From Portunus trituberculatus (taxonomy: Eukaryota; Arthropoda; Malacostraca; Decapoda; Portunidae), in the NCBI RefSeq assembly GCF_017591435.1, contig NC_059278.1, positions 11,197,832 through 11,261,831 of the forward strand: a stretch of 64,000 bases of DNA, in the 5' to 3' direction. Position numbers and translations under genes: made by a program. Shown one piece after another: positions 1-12,338 of the stretch (position 1 is its first letter; each line of letters opens with the position of its first letter). The notes under the pieces were generated by a model. The model had not been told where the DNA came from, did not search any database, and saw only the letters and a program-made list of their open reading frames with translations.

Positions 1-483
1 ACCTGAAAGCACGCATGGATCCATTGTATCACGGCGGCTTCCTTAGAAAGAGAAACGGGCATAGAAAAGGGAGAGAATGGATATGTGGATGGAATGCAAA
101 AGAATCTTGTGCGGAGCTAATAGAGAGTTCTAAAATGTTAGACAGATATAAGCATGACGATGTAAGTGATGGCAACCATGCATTATACTGCGGCATGATA
201 TGTGTTATGTAGTTTTTTTAATGTAAGAGGGAAAGCCGGCCAAAAAAAAAATTAAAAAAGGCCCACTCGAATACCAGTTCCCTAAAAGATCTTCGCTTGA
301 AAACTGTGATACATTTTTTCCTTGAGATTTGTGTACGATTAGACCATTATATTTACATTAAGAAGGGTCTATGGATATCAGAAAATTAATGGCCACAGTC
401 TTCACGATTTCAATCCCACACATGAGTTTCTGAAGCTGTTTAAAATCACCAAATACTATGCAGAATGAAAATGGAAATGCGTC

Positions 484-487
<4 letters not shown>
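1..487. other. Unassigned flank, no gene recognised
   Basis: A 65-codon open frame at 15-212 (+) has no recognisable motif and no convincing start context. The rest is AT-rich DNA with short A-runs near 241-260. I see nothing else to annotate. Confidence 0.4.
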
Positions 488-788
<301 letters not shown>

Positions 789-1017
789 TTATTATTACTT
801 AAGTTTACAAAACATAACGGTCATAACAATTTTTGCTCTTCAATCTAGTCCATTGAGCTCACGGCTCCTTATGGACACTATGCTTTACTTGTTTGTGAGA
901 GCAGTCGTGTCAAGCGGTATTAAAATGATTAATACTAAGAACAGTAACATCAGTAATGATGATATAATAAAATCAATATTGATAACAGATGAAAACAAGG
1001 GCACTATTACTATAAAA

Positions 1018-1032
1018 AACAATAATAACAAC

Positions 1033-1110
<78 letters not shown>

Positions 1111-1220
1111 ATAATAATAATAATTATAATAATAATAGTATAATAATAATGGAATAAGTAAATGAAAATATAGAATAATAACAATAATAATAATAATAAT
1201 AATAATAACAATAATAATAA

Positions 1221-1287
<67 letters not shown>

Positions 1288-1400
1288 TCTATAACAACAA
1301 CAATAATAATTACAATAATAACAATATTAATGAAATAATAATAATGATAATAGTAATAATGATAACACAAACAATGACAGTAATAATGACAACATGATTA
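1018..1400. repeat. (AAT)n microsatellite block
   Basis: Trinucleotide AAT/ATT runs, imperfect and phase-switching, with an AT run near 1223-1230. The open frames predicted here on both strands are poly-Asn, poly-Ile and poly-Leu artefacts of the repeat. Confidence 0.95.
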
Positions 1401-1439
1401 CTATTACAATAATATCATACATAAATGTGTTACATACAA

Positions 1440-2074
1440 TACTTATATAGTTAGCAAACAATACAAAATGTTTAGTATGTACTTTTCAGCTTCACTTTAA
1501 CTTGTATTTTGAATGAATTAACACCTTTGACTTTGGTATCTAATGGAATTTCATTCCACAGCTTGGAGCTTCGAAAAATTACACTTTCTTGTGTATGAGA
1601 AGTTTTACATAACGGTATTTTGAGCATGTTTCTGCGTCTTGTTTGAACGTTGGTGTGTTCAGCGTACTCAAAATCACAATACACATCATAAATATTTAAG
1701 CATTTGTAAACAAATGTAGATGTCTGATATGAGATTATACTCGTATCATTTACTTTTAAAATCTTAAATTCTTGAAAAATGGGAGCTGTATGTTCGAACC
1801 TATTACGTCTCTTAATAATTTATTTTGCGAGATGAATAGTTAGTCAATACAAGTCTTAAAAGTACCCCCTCCCCCCAACAAATAAAAGAACAGTAAAGTA
1901 AATGTAGGTATACTAAAGAATTATGAATTAATTTCAATTTACGTATTTCATATATTACACCTGTCATTTTAGATAATTTGTTGTTCACTTCTTCAATATC
2001 AGGTTTCCATTGCAATGTATTATCAATTGTAATTCCTAAAAATTTAGTCTCTTTAACTTGTTTCATTGAAGACT
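1440..2074 (-). pseudogene. LINE reverse transcriptase C-terminal fragment
   Basis: Two minus-strand frames match the end of a non-LTR retrotransposon polymerase. The upstream one (1812-2084) contains FLGITIDNTLQWK, the usual segment after the RT palm. The downstream one (1472-1684) contains RSSKLWNEIP, the C-terminal motif seen in Jockey/CR1-type ORF2 proteins. The two lie in different frames and the region between them is eroded. The palm, with its catalytic FADD/YADD box, and everything 5' of it are absent: the fragment runs straight into the satellite at about 2075. It is a 5'-truncated, dead insertion. The clade cannot be settled from this tail. Confidence 0.7.
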
Positions 2075-3460
2075 GATTAAACAAATAGTGTGTTTTCCCT
2101 GCATTTACGAGTATCTGTTTTGGTGCAAAAAAAGAAAAGAAAATACTAAAATAACACGTTTTCTTACTTTTACTTTGGATTATCTATATTGCTTTTCATC
2201 AATTTTATAGTTTTCAAGTATAACAATGTAAAATGACTTGAAATTAAAAAATTTTCAAGCGAAATTTTTTTAATTTTTTCATAAAACACCTAAAAAACAC
2301 ATATAAATGACGTTTTAACAAATATAATGTTTTAACTTCATATCTGAGTTTTGCTGCATAAAATAATGAAAACACCAAAATAACCCACTTTTGGACATTT
2401 CAGTTCCTTCAACAAATACTGTGTTTTGCCTGCATTTCTATGTTTTGGTCTTAAAAAAAAAGCCTAAAAACTACTAAAATAACACGTTTTTTGTAACTTT
2501 TACTTTGGTTTCTCTATTCTGGCTTGTTTTCATCAATTTTATTGTTGAATGTAAAATGACTTGAATACACAAAATTTTCAAGCGAGATAGTTTTTTTTCA
2601 TGAAACACCATAAGAAGGCATTAATAAGACGTTTTAAAAATATAGTGTTTTCCTGCATTTATGAGTTTTGGTGAATAAAAATGCTGGAAAACACCAAAAA
2701 TAACCCATTTTTTAAGATATTTCAGTTCCTTAAACAAATAATGTGTTTTGCCTGCATTTATTTGTTTTGCTGCAAACATTGCTGAAAACTAGTAAAATAA
2801 CACGTTTTTGTTACTTTTCTTTAGTTTCTCTGTATTGGCTTGTTTTCATCAATTTTATCGTTTGAAGCATAAAAATGTAAAATGACAAATATACAAAATT
2901 TTCAAGCGAGATAGTATGCTTTTCATAAAACACCTTAAAAACACATAAATATGACGTTTTAACAAATACAGTGTTTTTCCTGCATTTCTAAGTTTTGGTG
3001 CATAAAATACTGGAAAACACCAAAATAACCCATTTTTGACATATTACAGTTCCTTCAATAAACAGTGTGTTTCGCCAGCATATCTGTATTTCGATGCAAA
3101 AAAAAAGCTGAAAACTACTAAAATAACACGTTTTTGTTACTTTTACTTTGGTTTTTGTATATTAGCTTCATTTCATCAATTTTATCGTTATGAAGCATAA
3201 CAATGTAAATTAACAATAATTTAAAAAATTTTCAAGCGAGATAGTGTTTTTTTTCATAAAACACCTTAAAACACATATATAAAAAGTTTTGAAAAATATA
3301 GTGTTTTGCCTGCATTTTTGAGTTTTGGTGCATGAAATGTGGAAAACACATAAATAACGCATTTTTCGCATATTTCAGTTCCTTAAACGAATAGTGTGTT
3401 TTGCCTGTATTTCTGTTTTTTTTTTTTTTTAAACAAACCTGAAAACTTCTTAAAAACACC

Positions 3461-3956
3461 TTAAAAACACATAAATATGACGTTTTAACAAATACAGGGT
3501 TTATCCTGCATTTCTGAGTTTTGGTGCATAAAATACTGGAAAACACCAAAATAACCCATTTTTGACATATAACAGTTTCTTCAATAAACAGTGTGTTTCG
3601 CCAGCATATCTGTATTTCGATGCAAAAAAAAAGCTGAAAACTACTAAAATAACACGTTTTTGTTACTTTTACTTTGGTTTCTGTATATTAGCTTCATTTC
3701 ATCAATTTTATCGTTTTGAAGCATAACAATGTAAATTAACAATAATTTAAAAAATTTTCAAGCGAGATAGTGTTTTTTTCATAAAACACCTTAAAACACA
3801 TATATAAAAAGTTTTGAAAAATATAGTGTTTTGCCTGCATTTTTTAGTTTTGGTGCATGAAATGTGGAAAACACATAAATAACGCATTTTTCACATATTT
3901 CAGTTCCTTAAACGAATAGTGTGTTTTGCCTGTATTTGTTTTTTTTTTTTTTTTTT
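3461..3956. repeat. Near-identical 526-bp-offset duplication inside the satellite
   Basis: About 2935-3430 recurs at 3461-3956 with a constant offset of 526 bp. The two share private variants absent from neighbouring monomers, such as TTCGCCAGCATATCTG (near 3070 and 3596) and AAAAAGTTTTGAAAAATATAG. The offset is not a multiple of the basic monomer, so this is a recent out-of-register duplication. Confidence 0.85.
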
Positions 3957-6900
3957 TTTTAAACCTGAAAACTTCTTAAACAACACGTTTTGTTACTTTT
4001 GCTTTGGTTTCTCTATTTTGACTTGTTTTCCTCAATTTTATTTTTTTTAAGCATAACAATGTAAAATGACTTTAATACACAAAATTTTCGAGCGAGATAG
4101 TTTCTTTTCATGAAACACTTCAAAATAACATAAGACGTTTTAACAAATATAGTGTTTTGCCTGCATTTTTTGAGTTTTGGTACATAAAATGCTGGAAAAC
4201 ACCAAAAATAACCCTTTTTTATATATTTCAGTTCTTTAAAATACTAGTGTGTTTTGCCTGCATTTCTGTCTTTTGCTGCAAAAAAAGTAGCAAATTACTA
4301 AAATAACACATTTTTTTACTTCTCCTTTGGTTTCTCTATATTGGCTTGTTTTCATCAATTTTATCGTTTAAAGCATAACAATGTAAAATGACTTGAATAT
4401 ACAAATTTTTAGAGCGAGTTTTTTTTTTTTTTCATATAACATCTTAAAAACAAATAAATGTGTCGTTTTAACAAATACAGTGTTTTGCATGCATTTTTTA
4501 GTTTTGGTGTATTAAATACTGGTAAACTCCAAAATAACCCATTTTTTACATATGTCAGTTCCTTAAACGAATAGTGATTTTTGCTTGCATTTTTTTTTTT
4601 TTTGGTGCAAAAAAAGCTGAAAACTACTAAATTAACGCGAATTTGTTACATTTACTTTGGTTTCTCTATATTCGCTTGTTTTCATCGATTTTATCGTTTT
4701 GAAGCATAACAATTTAAAATTACTTGAATATACAAAATTTTCATGCGAGATAGTTTTATTTTTTTCATTTTGCCTGCATGTTTTTTTTTTTTTTTTGCGC
4801 AAAAAAAAAAACTAAAAACTACATGAATCACACGTTTTTGTTACTTTTACTTTGGTTTCTCTATATTGACTTCTTTTCATTAATTTTATTGTATTGAAGC
4901 ATTTTAATCAAGATAGTTTTTTTCTCATAAAACACATTAAAAACACATAAATAAGACGTTTTAACAGAAAGGGTGTTTTGACTGCATTTCTGAGTTTTTG
5001 TGCATAAAGTGCTGGAAAACACCAAAATAACCCATTTAATATCAATTTCTTTTTCATTTGATATCAATTTCTTTTTCTTAAACAAATAGTGTGTTTTGCC
5101 TCCACTTTTGTGTTTTAGTGCAAAAAATACTGAAAACAAATAAGATAACACGTTTTGCTTACTTTTACTTTGGTTTGTCTATATTGCCTTGTTTTCATCA
5201 ATTTTATAGTTTTGAAGCATAACAATGTAAAAAGACTTGAATATACAAAATTTTCAAAAAAGATAGATTTTTTTTCATAAAACATCTTATAAAACACATA
5301 AATAAGATATTTTAACAAGTATAGTGTTTTGTCTCCATTTCGAAGTTTTGATGAATAAAATGCTAAAAATCACCAAAATAACCCATTTTTTACATATATG
5401 AGTTTTTTTTAACCAAATACTGTTTTCCCTTTATTTCTGTGTTTTAGTGAAAAAAGCTGAAAACTACTAAAATAACACGTTTTTGTTACTTTTAATTTGG
5501 TTTCTCTATATTAGATTGTTTTCATCAGTTTTATCGTTTTAAAATGACTTGTATATAAAAAATTTTAATCAAGATAGTTTTTTTTCATAAAACACCTTAA
5601 AAACACAAATAAATCGTTTGAACAAATATAATTTTTTGCCTGTATTCCTTAGTTTTGCTGTATAAAATGCTGGAACACACCAAAATAACCCATTTTTTAA
5701 ATATTTCAATTCTTTAAACAAATAGAGCGTTTCCCATTTATTTTTGTGTTTTGTTGCAAAAAAAGCTAAAAACTACTAAATAACACGTTTTTGTAACCTT
5801 TAATTTAGTTTCTCTATATTAGCTTGTTTTCATCAATTCTATCGTTTTGAAGTATTAAATGTAAAATGACGAATATACAAAATTTTCAAGCGAGATAGGG
5901 TTTTTTTTCTTTTCATAAAACATCTTAAAAACACATATATAAGACGTTTTAACAACTATAGTGTTTTGGCTGCATTTCTGACTTTTGGTGCATAAAATGG
6001 TGAAATACACCAAAATAACCCATTTTTGACATATTTCATTTCCTTAAACAAATATTGTGTTTTGCCCGCATTTCTTTGTTTTGGTGGAAAAAGAAAAGCT
6101 TAAAACTACTAAAATAACACGTTTTTGTTACTTTTACTTTGGTTTCTTTTTATTGGCTTTTTTTCATCAATTTTATCGTTTGAAGCATAACAATGTAAAA
6201 TAAAATAACTTGAATATACAAAACTTTCAAATGAGATAGTTTTTTTTTCATAAAACACGTTTAAACACATAAATAAAACGTTTTAACATATATAGTGTTT
6301 TGCCTGCATTTCTACGTTTTGGTGCATGAAATGTTCAAAACACCAAAAAACCGCATTCTTTACATATTTAAGTTCCTTCAACAAATAGTGAAGTTTGCCT
6401 GCATTTATGTGTTTTGTTGCATAAAATGCTAGAAAAAAAATAAATAATAACCCATTTTTTGACAATTTTCAGTTACTTAAACGAATAGTGTGTTTTGCCT
6501 GCATTTCTGTGTTTCACTGCAAAAAAAAAGTTGAAAAGTACTAAAATAATACGTTTTTGTTACTTTTACTTTGGTTTCTCTATGTTCGATTGTTTTCATA
6601 AATATTATCGTTTTGAAGCATAACAATGTAAAATGACTTCAATATACAAAATTTTCTAGCGAGATAGTTTCTTTTTCATAAAACACCTTAAAACATCTTA
6701 AGAACACATATATAAGACGTTCTAACAAATATAGTGTTTTCCTTGCATTTCTGAGTTGTTGGTGCATAAGATGCTTGAAAACACCAAAATAACCCGTTTT
6801 TTTTTCAAATATTTCAGTTCCTTAAACAAAAAGTGTTTCTGTGTTTTGTGTGCAGAAAAAAATGAAAACTACTAAAATAACAAAAACTGAAAGCTACTAA

Positions 6901-9900
6901 AATAACATGTTTTTGTAATTTTTACTTTGGTTTCTCTATATTTTCTTGTTTTCATCAATTTTATCGTTTGAAGCATAACAATGTAAAATGACTTGAATAT
7001 ACAAAATTTTCAAACGAGATAGTTTTTTTTTCCATAAAACACCTTAAAAACACATAAATGATATGTTTTAACAAATATAGTGTTTTGCCTGCATTTCTGA
7101 GTTTTGGGCCATGAAATGCTGGAAAATACCAAAATAACGCATTTTTGACATATTTCAGTTTCCTAAACAAATAGTGTATATATTTTGCCTGTTTACATGT
7201 ATTTTGGTGGAAAAAAGCTGAAAAATACTAAAATAACACATTTTTATTCCATTTACTTTGGTTTCTCTATATTGGCTTGTTTTCACCAATTGTATCGTTT
7301 TGAAGCATAACAATGTAAAATAACTTGAATATACAAAACTTTCAAGCGAGATAGTTTCTTTTTCGTAAAACACCTTGAAAACACATAAATATGACATTTT
7401 ATCAAATATACTGTTTTGCCTGTGTTTCTGAGTTTTGGTGCATAAAATGCTGGAAAACACACAAAAAAAACATTTTTGACATATATCAGTTCCTTAAACA
7501 AATAGTGTATTTTGCCTGCATTTCGGTGCTTTGGTGCAAAAAAAAGCTAAAAACTATCAAAATAACACGTTTTTGTTACTTTTACTTTCGTTTCTCTATA
7601 TTGGCTTGTTTTCATGAATTTTATTGTTTTAAAGTAAAAATGTAAAATTAATAGAATTAACAAGATTTTCAAGGGAGATATTTTTTTTCTCGTAAAAACT
7701 TTAAAACACATAAATAAGATGTTTTTTTTTTTCAAATATAGTGTTTTGTCTGCATTTCTGAGTTTTGGTGCATAAAATGCTGGAAAACAGCAAAATTAAC
7801 CATTTTTGACATATTTCAGTTTTGCCTGCATATATTGTTTTGCTGCAAAAAATGCTGGAAACTACAAAAAATAACACGTTTTTCTTCTTTGGTTTTTCCC
7901 TATTGACTTCTTTTCATCAATTTTATCGTTTTGAAGCATAACAATGTATACAAAATTTTCAAACGAGATAGTTTTTTTTTTCATAAAACATCTTAAAAAC
8001 ACAAACAAGACGTTTTAAAAAATATAGTGTTTTACCTGCATTTCTGAGTTTTGGTGCATAAAATGCTGGAAAACACCAAAATAATCCATTTTTTAACAAA
8101 TAGTATGTTTTGCCTGCATTTCTGTATTTTGGTGCAAAAAATGCTGAAAACTACTAAATAACACGTTTTTGTTACTCTTACTTTCGCTTTTATATATTGT
8201 TTTTTTCATCATTTTTTTCGTTTTGAAGCATACCAATGTAAAATGATTTGCATATACACAAAAATGTTTCACAAAATATCTTAAAAACACACATATAAGA
8301 CGTTTTAACAAATTGCCTGCATTTCGGAGTTATGCTGCATAAAATGCTGGAAAAAACAAAAATAACATATTTTTTTACATATATCAGTTCCTTAAACAAA
8401 CAGTGTTTTTTTAATGCATTTCTGTGTTTTTGTGCAATAAACGCTAGAAACTACTAAAATAACACTTTTTTGTTACTTTTATATTGGTTTCTCTAAATTG
8501 GCTTCTTATTCATCAATTCTATCGTTTTGAAGCATAACAAGGAAAAATGACGAATATACAAAAATATCAAGCGAGAAAGTTTCTTTTTCATAAAACACCT
8601 TAAAAACACATAAATAAGACGTTATAACCAATATAGTGTTTTGCCTGCATTTCTAAGTTTTGGTGCATAAAATGCTGGGAAACACAAAAATAACCCATTT
8701 TCAAAATACTTCAGTTCCTTAAACAAATAGTTTGTTTTGCCTTGCTTTCTCTGTTTTGGTGCAAAAAAAGCTGAAAACTACTAAAATAACACGTTTTTGT
8801 TACTTTTACTTTGATTTCTCTATATTGGCTTGTTTTTCATTAATTTGTTTTTAAAGCATAACAATGTAAAATTACTTTAATTTACAAAATTTTTAAGTGA
8901 GATATTTTCTTTTTCATAAAACACCTTAAAAACACATAAATAAGACGTTCTAACAAATATAGTATTTTGCATTCATTTCTGAGTTTTGGTGCATAAAATT
9001 ATGGAAAAACACCGAAATAAACAATTTTTCACATATATTGGTTCCTTAAACGAATAGTGTTTTTTGCTTCCATTTCTGTGTTTTGGTGCAAAAAATGCTG
9101 AAAACTTCTAAAATAACGTTTTTATTATTTTAACTTATGTTTTTTTCTATATTCGCTTGTTTTCATCAATTTTATCGTTTTGAAGCATAACAATGACTTG
9201 AAAAAACAAAATTTTCGTGGGTTTTTTTTTCATAAAACACCTCAAAAACATAAATAAGACGTTATAACAAATATAATGTTTTTTTTATGCATTTCTGAGT
9301 TCTGGTGCATAAAAAGATGGAAAAAAACAAAATACCCCATTTTTGACATATTCTAGTTCCTTAAACAAATAGTGTGTTTTTCCTGCATATTGTGTTTTGG
9401 TGCAAGAAACGTTTTTATTACTTTACTTTGGTTTCACAATATTCTCTTGTTTTCATAAATTTTATCGTTATTAAGCATAACAATGAAAAATAACTTGAAT
9501 ATACAAAATTTTGAAGCGAGATATTTTTTTCATAATACACCTTAAAAACACATAAATAAGACGTTTTAACAAATATAGTGTTTTCCTTCCTTTTCTGAGT
9601 TTAGGTGCAAAAAATGCTGGAAAACTCCAAAATAATCCATTTTTGACATTTTATTTCCTTAAACAAATAGTATGTTTTGCATGCATATTGTGTTTTGTTG
9701 CAAAAAAAACTGGAAACTACTAAAATAACACGTTTTTGTTACTTTTATTTTAGTTTCTCTATATTGACTTATTTTCATCAATTTTATCGTTTTCCAGCAT
9801 AACAATGTAAAATGCCTTGAATATACAAAATTTTCAATCGAAGTAGTTTTTTTTCATAAAACACCTTACAAGCATATAAATAAGACGTTTTAACAAATAT

Positions 9901-11007
9901 AGTATTTTGCCTACATTTCTGAGTTTTGGCGCATAAAATGCTGGAAAACACCAAAATAACCCATTTTTTCAGGCATTTCACATCCTTAAACAAATATTGT
10001 GTTTTACCTCCATTTCTGTGTTTTGGTACAAAGTAAGCTGAAAACCTTTAGTTATTTTTACTTATGTTTCTCTATATTGGCTTGTTTTAATCAATTTTAT
10101 CGTTTGATGACTTGAATATACAAAATTTTCAAGCGATACAGTTTTTTTTTATCATAAAACTCCTTAGAAACACATAAATAAGACGTTTTGATAAATATAG
10201 TGTTTTACCTGCATTTCTGAATTTCGGTGCATAAAAAGCTGGAAAACACCAAATATCCCATTTTTGACATTTCAGTTCCTAAAACAAATAGTGTGTTTTG
10301 CCTGCATATCTGTCTTTTAGTGCAAAAAATTCGAAAACAACTATAGTACCACGTTTTTATTACTTTACTTTGCTTTTCCTATATTGGCTTGTTTTCTTCA
10401 ATTTTATCGTTTTGAAGCATAACAATGAAAAATAACGAATATACAAAATTTTCAAACGAGATTTTTTTTTTTCATAATACACCTTAAAAACACATATATA
10501 AGACGTTTTGACAAATATAGTGTTTTCCTTGCATTTCTGAGTTTTAGTGCATAAAATGCTGGAAAACTCCAAAATAACCCTTTTTTTATATTTCAGTTCC
10601 TTAAACAAATAGTGTGTTTTGCTTGCATTCCTGTGTTCTGCTGCAAAAAAAGCTGAAAACTACTAAGATAACACGTTTTTGTTACGTTTACTTTGGTTTC
10701 TCTATATTGGCTTGTTTTCATCAATTTTATCGTTTTGAAGCATAATAATGTAAAATGACTTGTATATACAAAATTTTCAAGCGAGATAGTTTCTTTTTCA
10801 TAAAACACCTCGAAAACATATAAGACGTTTTAACAAATATAGTGTTTTGCTTGTATTTCTGAGTTTTGGTGCATAAAATGTTTGAAAACACCAAAATAAC
10901 CCATTTTTAACATCAGTTCCTTAAACAAATAGTGTGTTTTGCCTGCATTTCGGTGTTTTGGTGCAAAAAAAAACCCTGAAAACTACTAAAATAACACGTT
11001 TTAGCTA

Positions 11008-11810
11008 CAGGTTGAACCTTCCAAATCCGGCAACCACCGGGCCTTAGACTTGCCGGACCATCGAAAATTCCGAACTATAGGTGGTCCCCAAAACACCCTC
11101 TATATACTTACCCTGTATTATACAAGTGTAGCTGTAACATTGTTTTGATATATGATAGTTGTACTTGAAAATATACATGCAGCAGTATATAGAAAAACAC
11201 GTTGTTGTAAATTAAGTTCAGCATGGAAAACTTTTGCCTGCTCCATTATCATCTCGCCGGACACAGTGACGTTAAAAGCGCGCTGAAGCTTAAACCACTG
11301 TCTAAATCACTGTTTTTACCCTCCTTAAGTGTTCTATGAACCTCCATGTTCTTCTTGCTCTCACACTCACTGTAAAACTTGAGAAGTTGATTTTTCTGCT
11401 TTTTTATATCATACAGGGTTGATGAGCCAATTTTGTACTGTTGGCATAGGCTCCACACTGAAACACCTATATCTAGCTTCCTCAATAGGTCCACTTTCTG
11501 TTGCACTGAAATTGTCATATGTTTGCGCTTTGTCTTTGGTTCACATACAACACCATCACTTCCTGTTCGCTTGGAAGCCATGTTTAAGGGCAAATATTAC
11601 AGAAAAAATTGTTTATGCACCTGGGCGGGGAATGCTTGCAATGAACGGCAGCGTGGTACTGATCCAAATTTGACACAGTACAGCGCCGCCGCGTCCTAGC
11701 GGTGGTCCGGCAAATTACTCCGGCCAATTGAAAAATTCCGGCAAACAAAAATTTGCCGGATTACAGGTGCTACCGGATAAAAGAATACCGGATTAAGGAG
11801 GTTCAACCTG
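11008..11810 (-). mobile_element. Internally deleted Tigger/pogo-type DNA transposon
   Basis: The 803-bp element starts CAGGTTGAACCTTCCAAATC and ends with the inverted counterpart GATTAAGGAGGTTCAACCTG. Further inverted similarity (CCGGCAA blocks) runs inward. It is flanked by TA at 11006-11007 and 11811-11812, as expected for Tc1/mariner-pogo elements. The satellite monomer resumes in register on the right, so it inserted into the TA of GTTACTTTTAC in a monomer. It carries only the 5' part of a transposase on the minus strand, so it can move only with a transposase supplied in trans. Confidence 0.88.
11249..11581 (-). pseudogene. Tigger transposase N-terminal fragment (CENP-B-type HTH)
   Basis: The frame begins at ATG 11581 (MASKRTGSDG) and shows the CENP-B/Tigger DNA-binding N-terminus. 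A basic stretch (KTKRKHMTIS) is followed by a helix-turn-helix core with KVDLLRKLDIG and then IGSSTLYDIKKQK. Similarity ends around residue 95. The frame then runs into unrelated residues and stops, so the second HTH and the whole DDE nuclease domain (about 300 residues in intact Tigger proteins) are missing. An extension to 11593 would need a TTG start, so ATG 11581 is preferred. If expressed, it could bind transposon ends without cutting; that is inference. Confidence 0.85.
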
Positions 11811-12249
11811 TACTTTTACTTTAATTTCACTATATTGACTTGTTTTCATGAATTTTATTGTTTTCAAGTAAAAATGTAATATTATTTGAATTTACAAAAT
11901 TTTCAATAGATATTTTTTTCTCATAAAAACCTTCAAACAAATAAATAAGATTTTTTTAACAAATATAGTGTTTTGCCTGCATTCTAAGTTTCAGTGCATA
12001 AAATTCTGGAAAACACCAAAATAACCCATTTTTTACATATTTCAGTTTTACTTGCATATTGTGTTTTGGTGCAAAAAAAGCTGGAAACCATTAAAATAAC
12101 ACGTTTTTCTTCTTTGGTTTCTCTATATTGGCTTCTTTTCATCAGTGTTATCGATTTGAAGCATAACAATGTAAAATGACTTCAATATGTACAAAATTTT
12201 CAAACGAGATAGTTTTTTCATAAAACACCTTAAAAACACAAACAAGACC

Positions 12250-12254
<5 letters not shown>

Positions 12255-12336
<82 letters not shown>
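12255..12336. repeat. (AT)n microsatellite within the satellite
   Basis: A perfect TA run of about 82 bp replaces the usual monomer sequence between ACAAGACCTTTTA and TTGCTTTGCGTGC. The poly-Tyr/Ile frame predicted across it is an artefact. Confidence 0.95.

Positions 12337-12338
<2 letters not shown>

Noticed and set aside
15..212. 65-codon ORF at the window start
   Set aside because: No motif, no splice or promoter context; kept only as unassigned sequence.
4000..10000. CRISPR-like regular repeats
   Set aside because: The spacing is that of a diverged satellite whose whole unit is repeated; there are no unique spacers and the context is eukaryotic.
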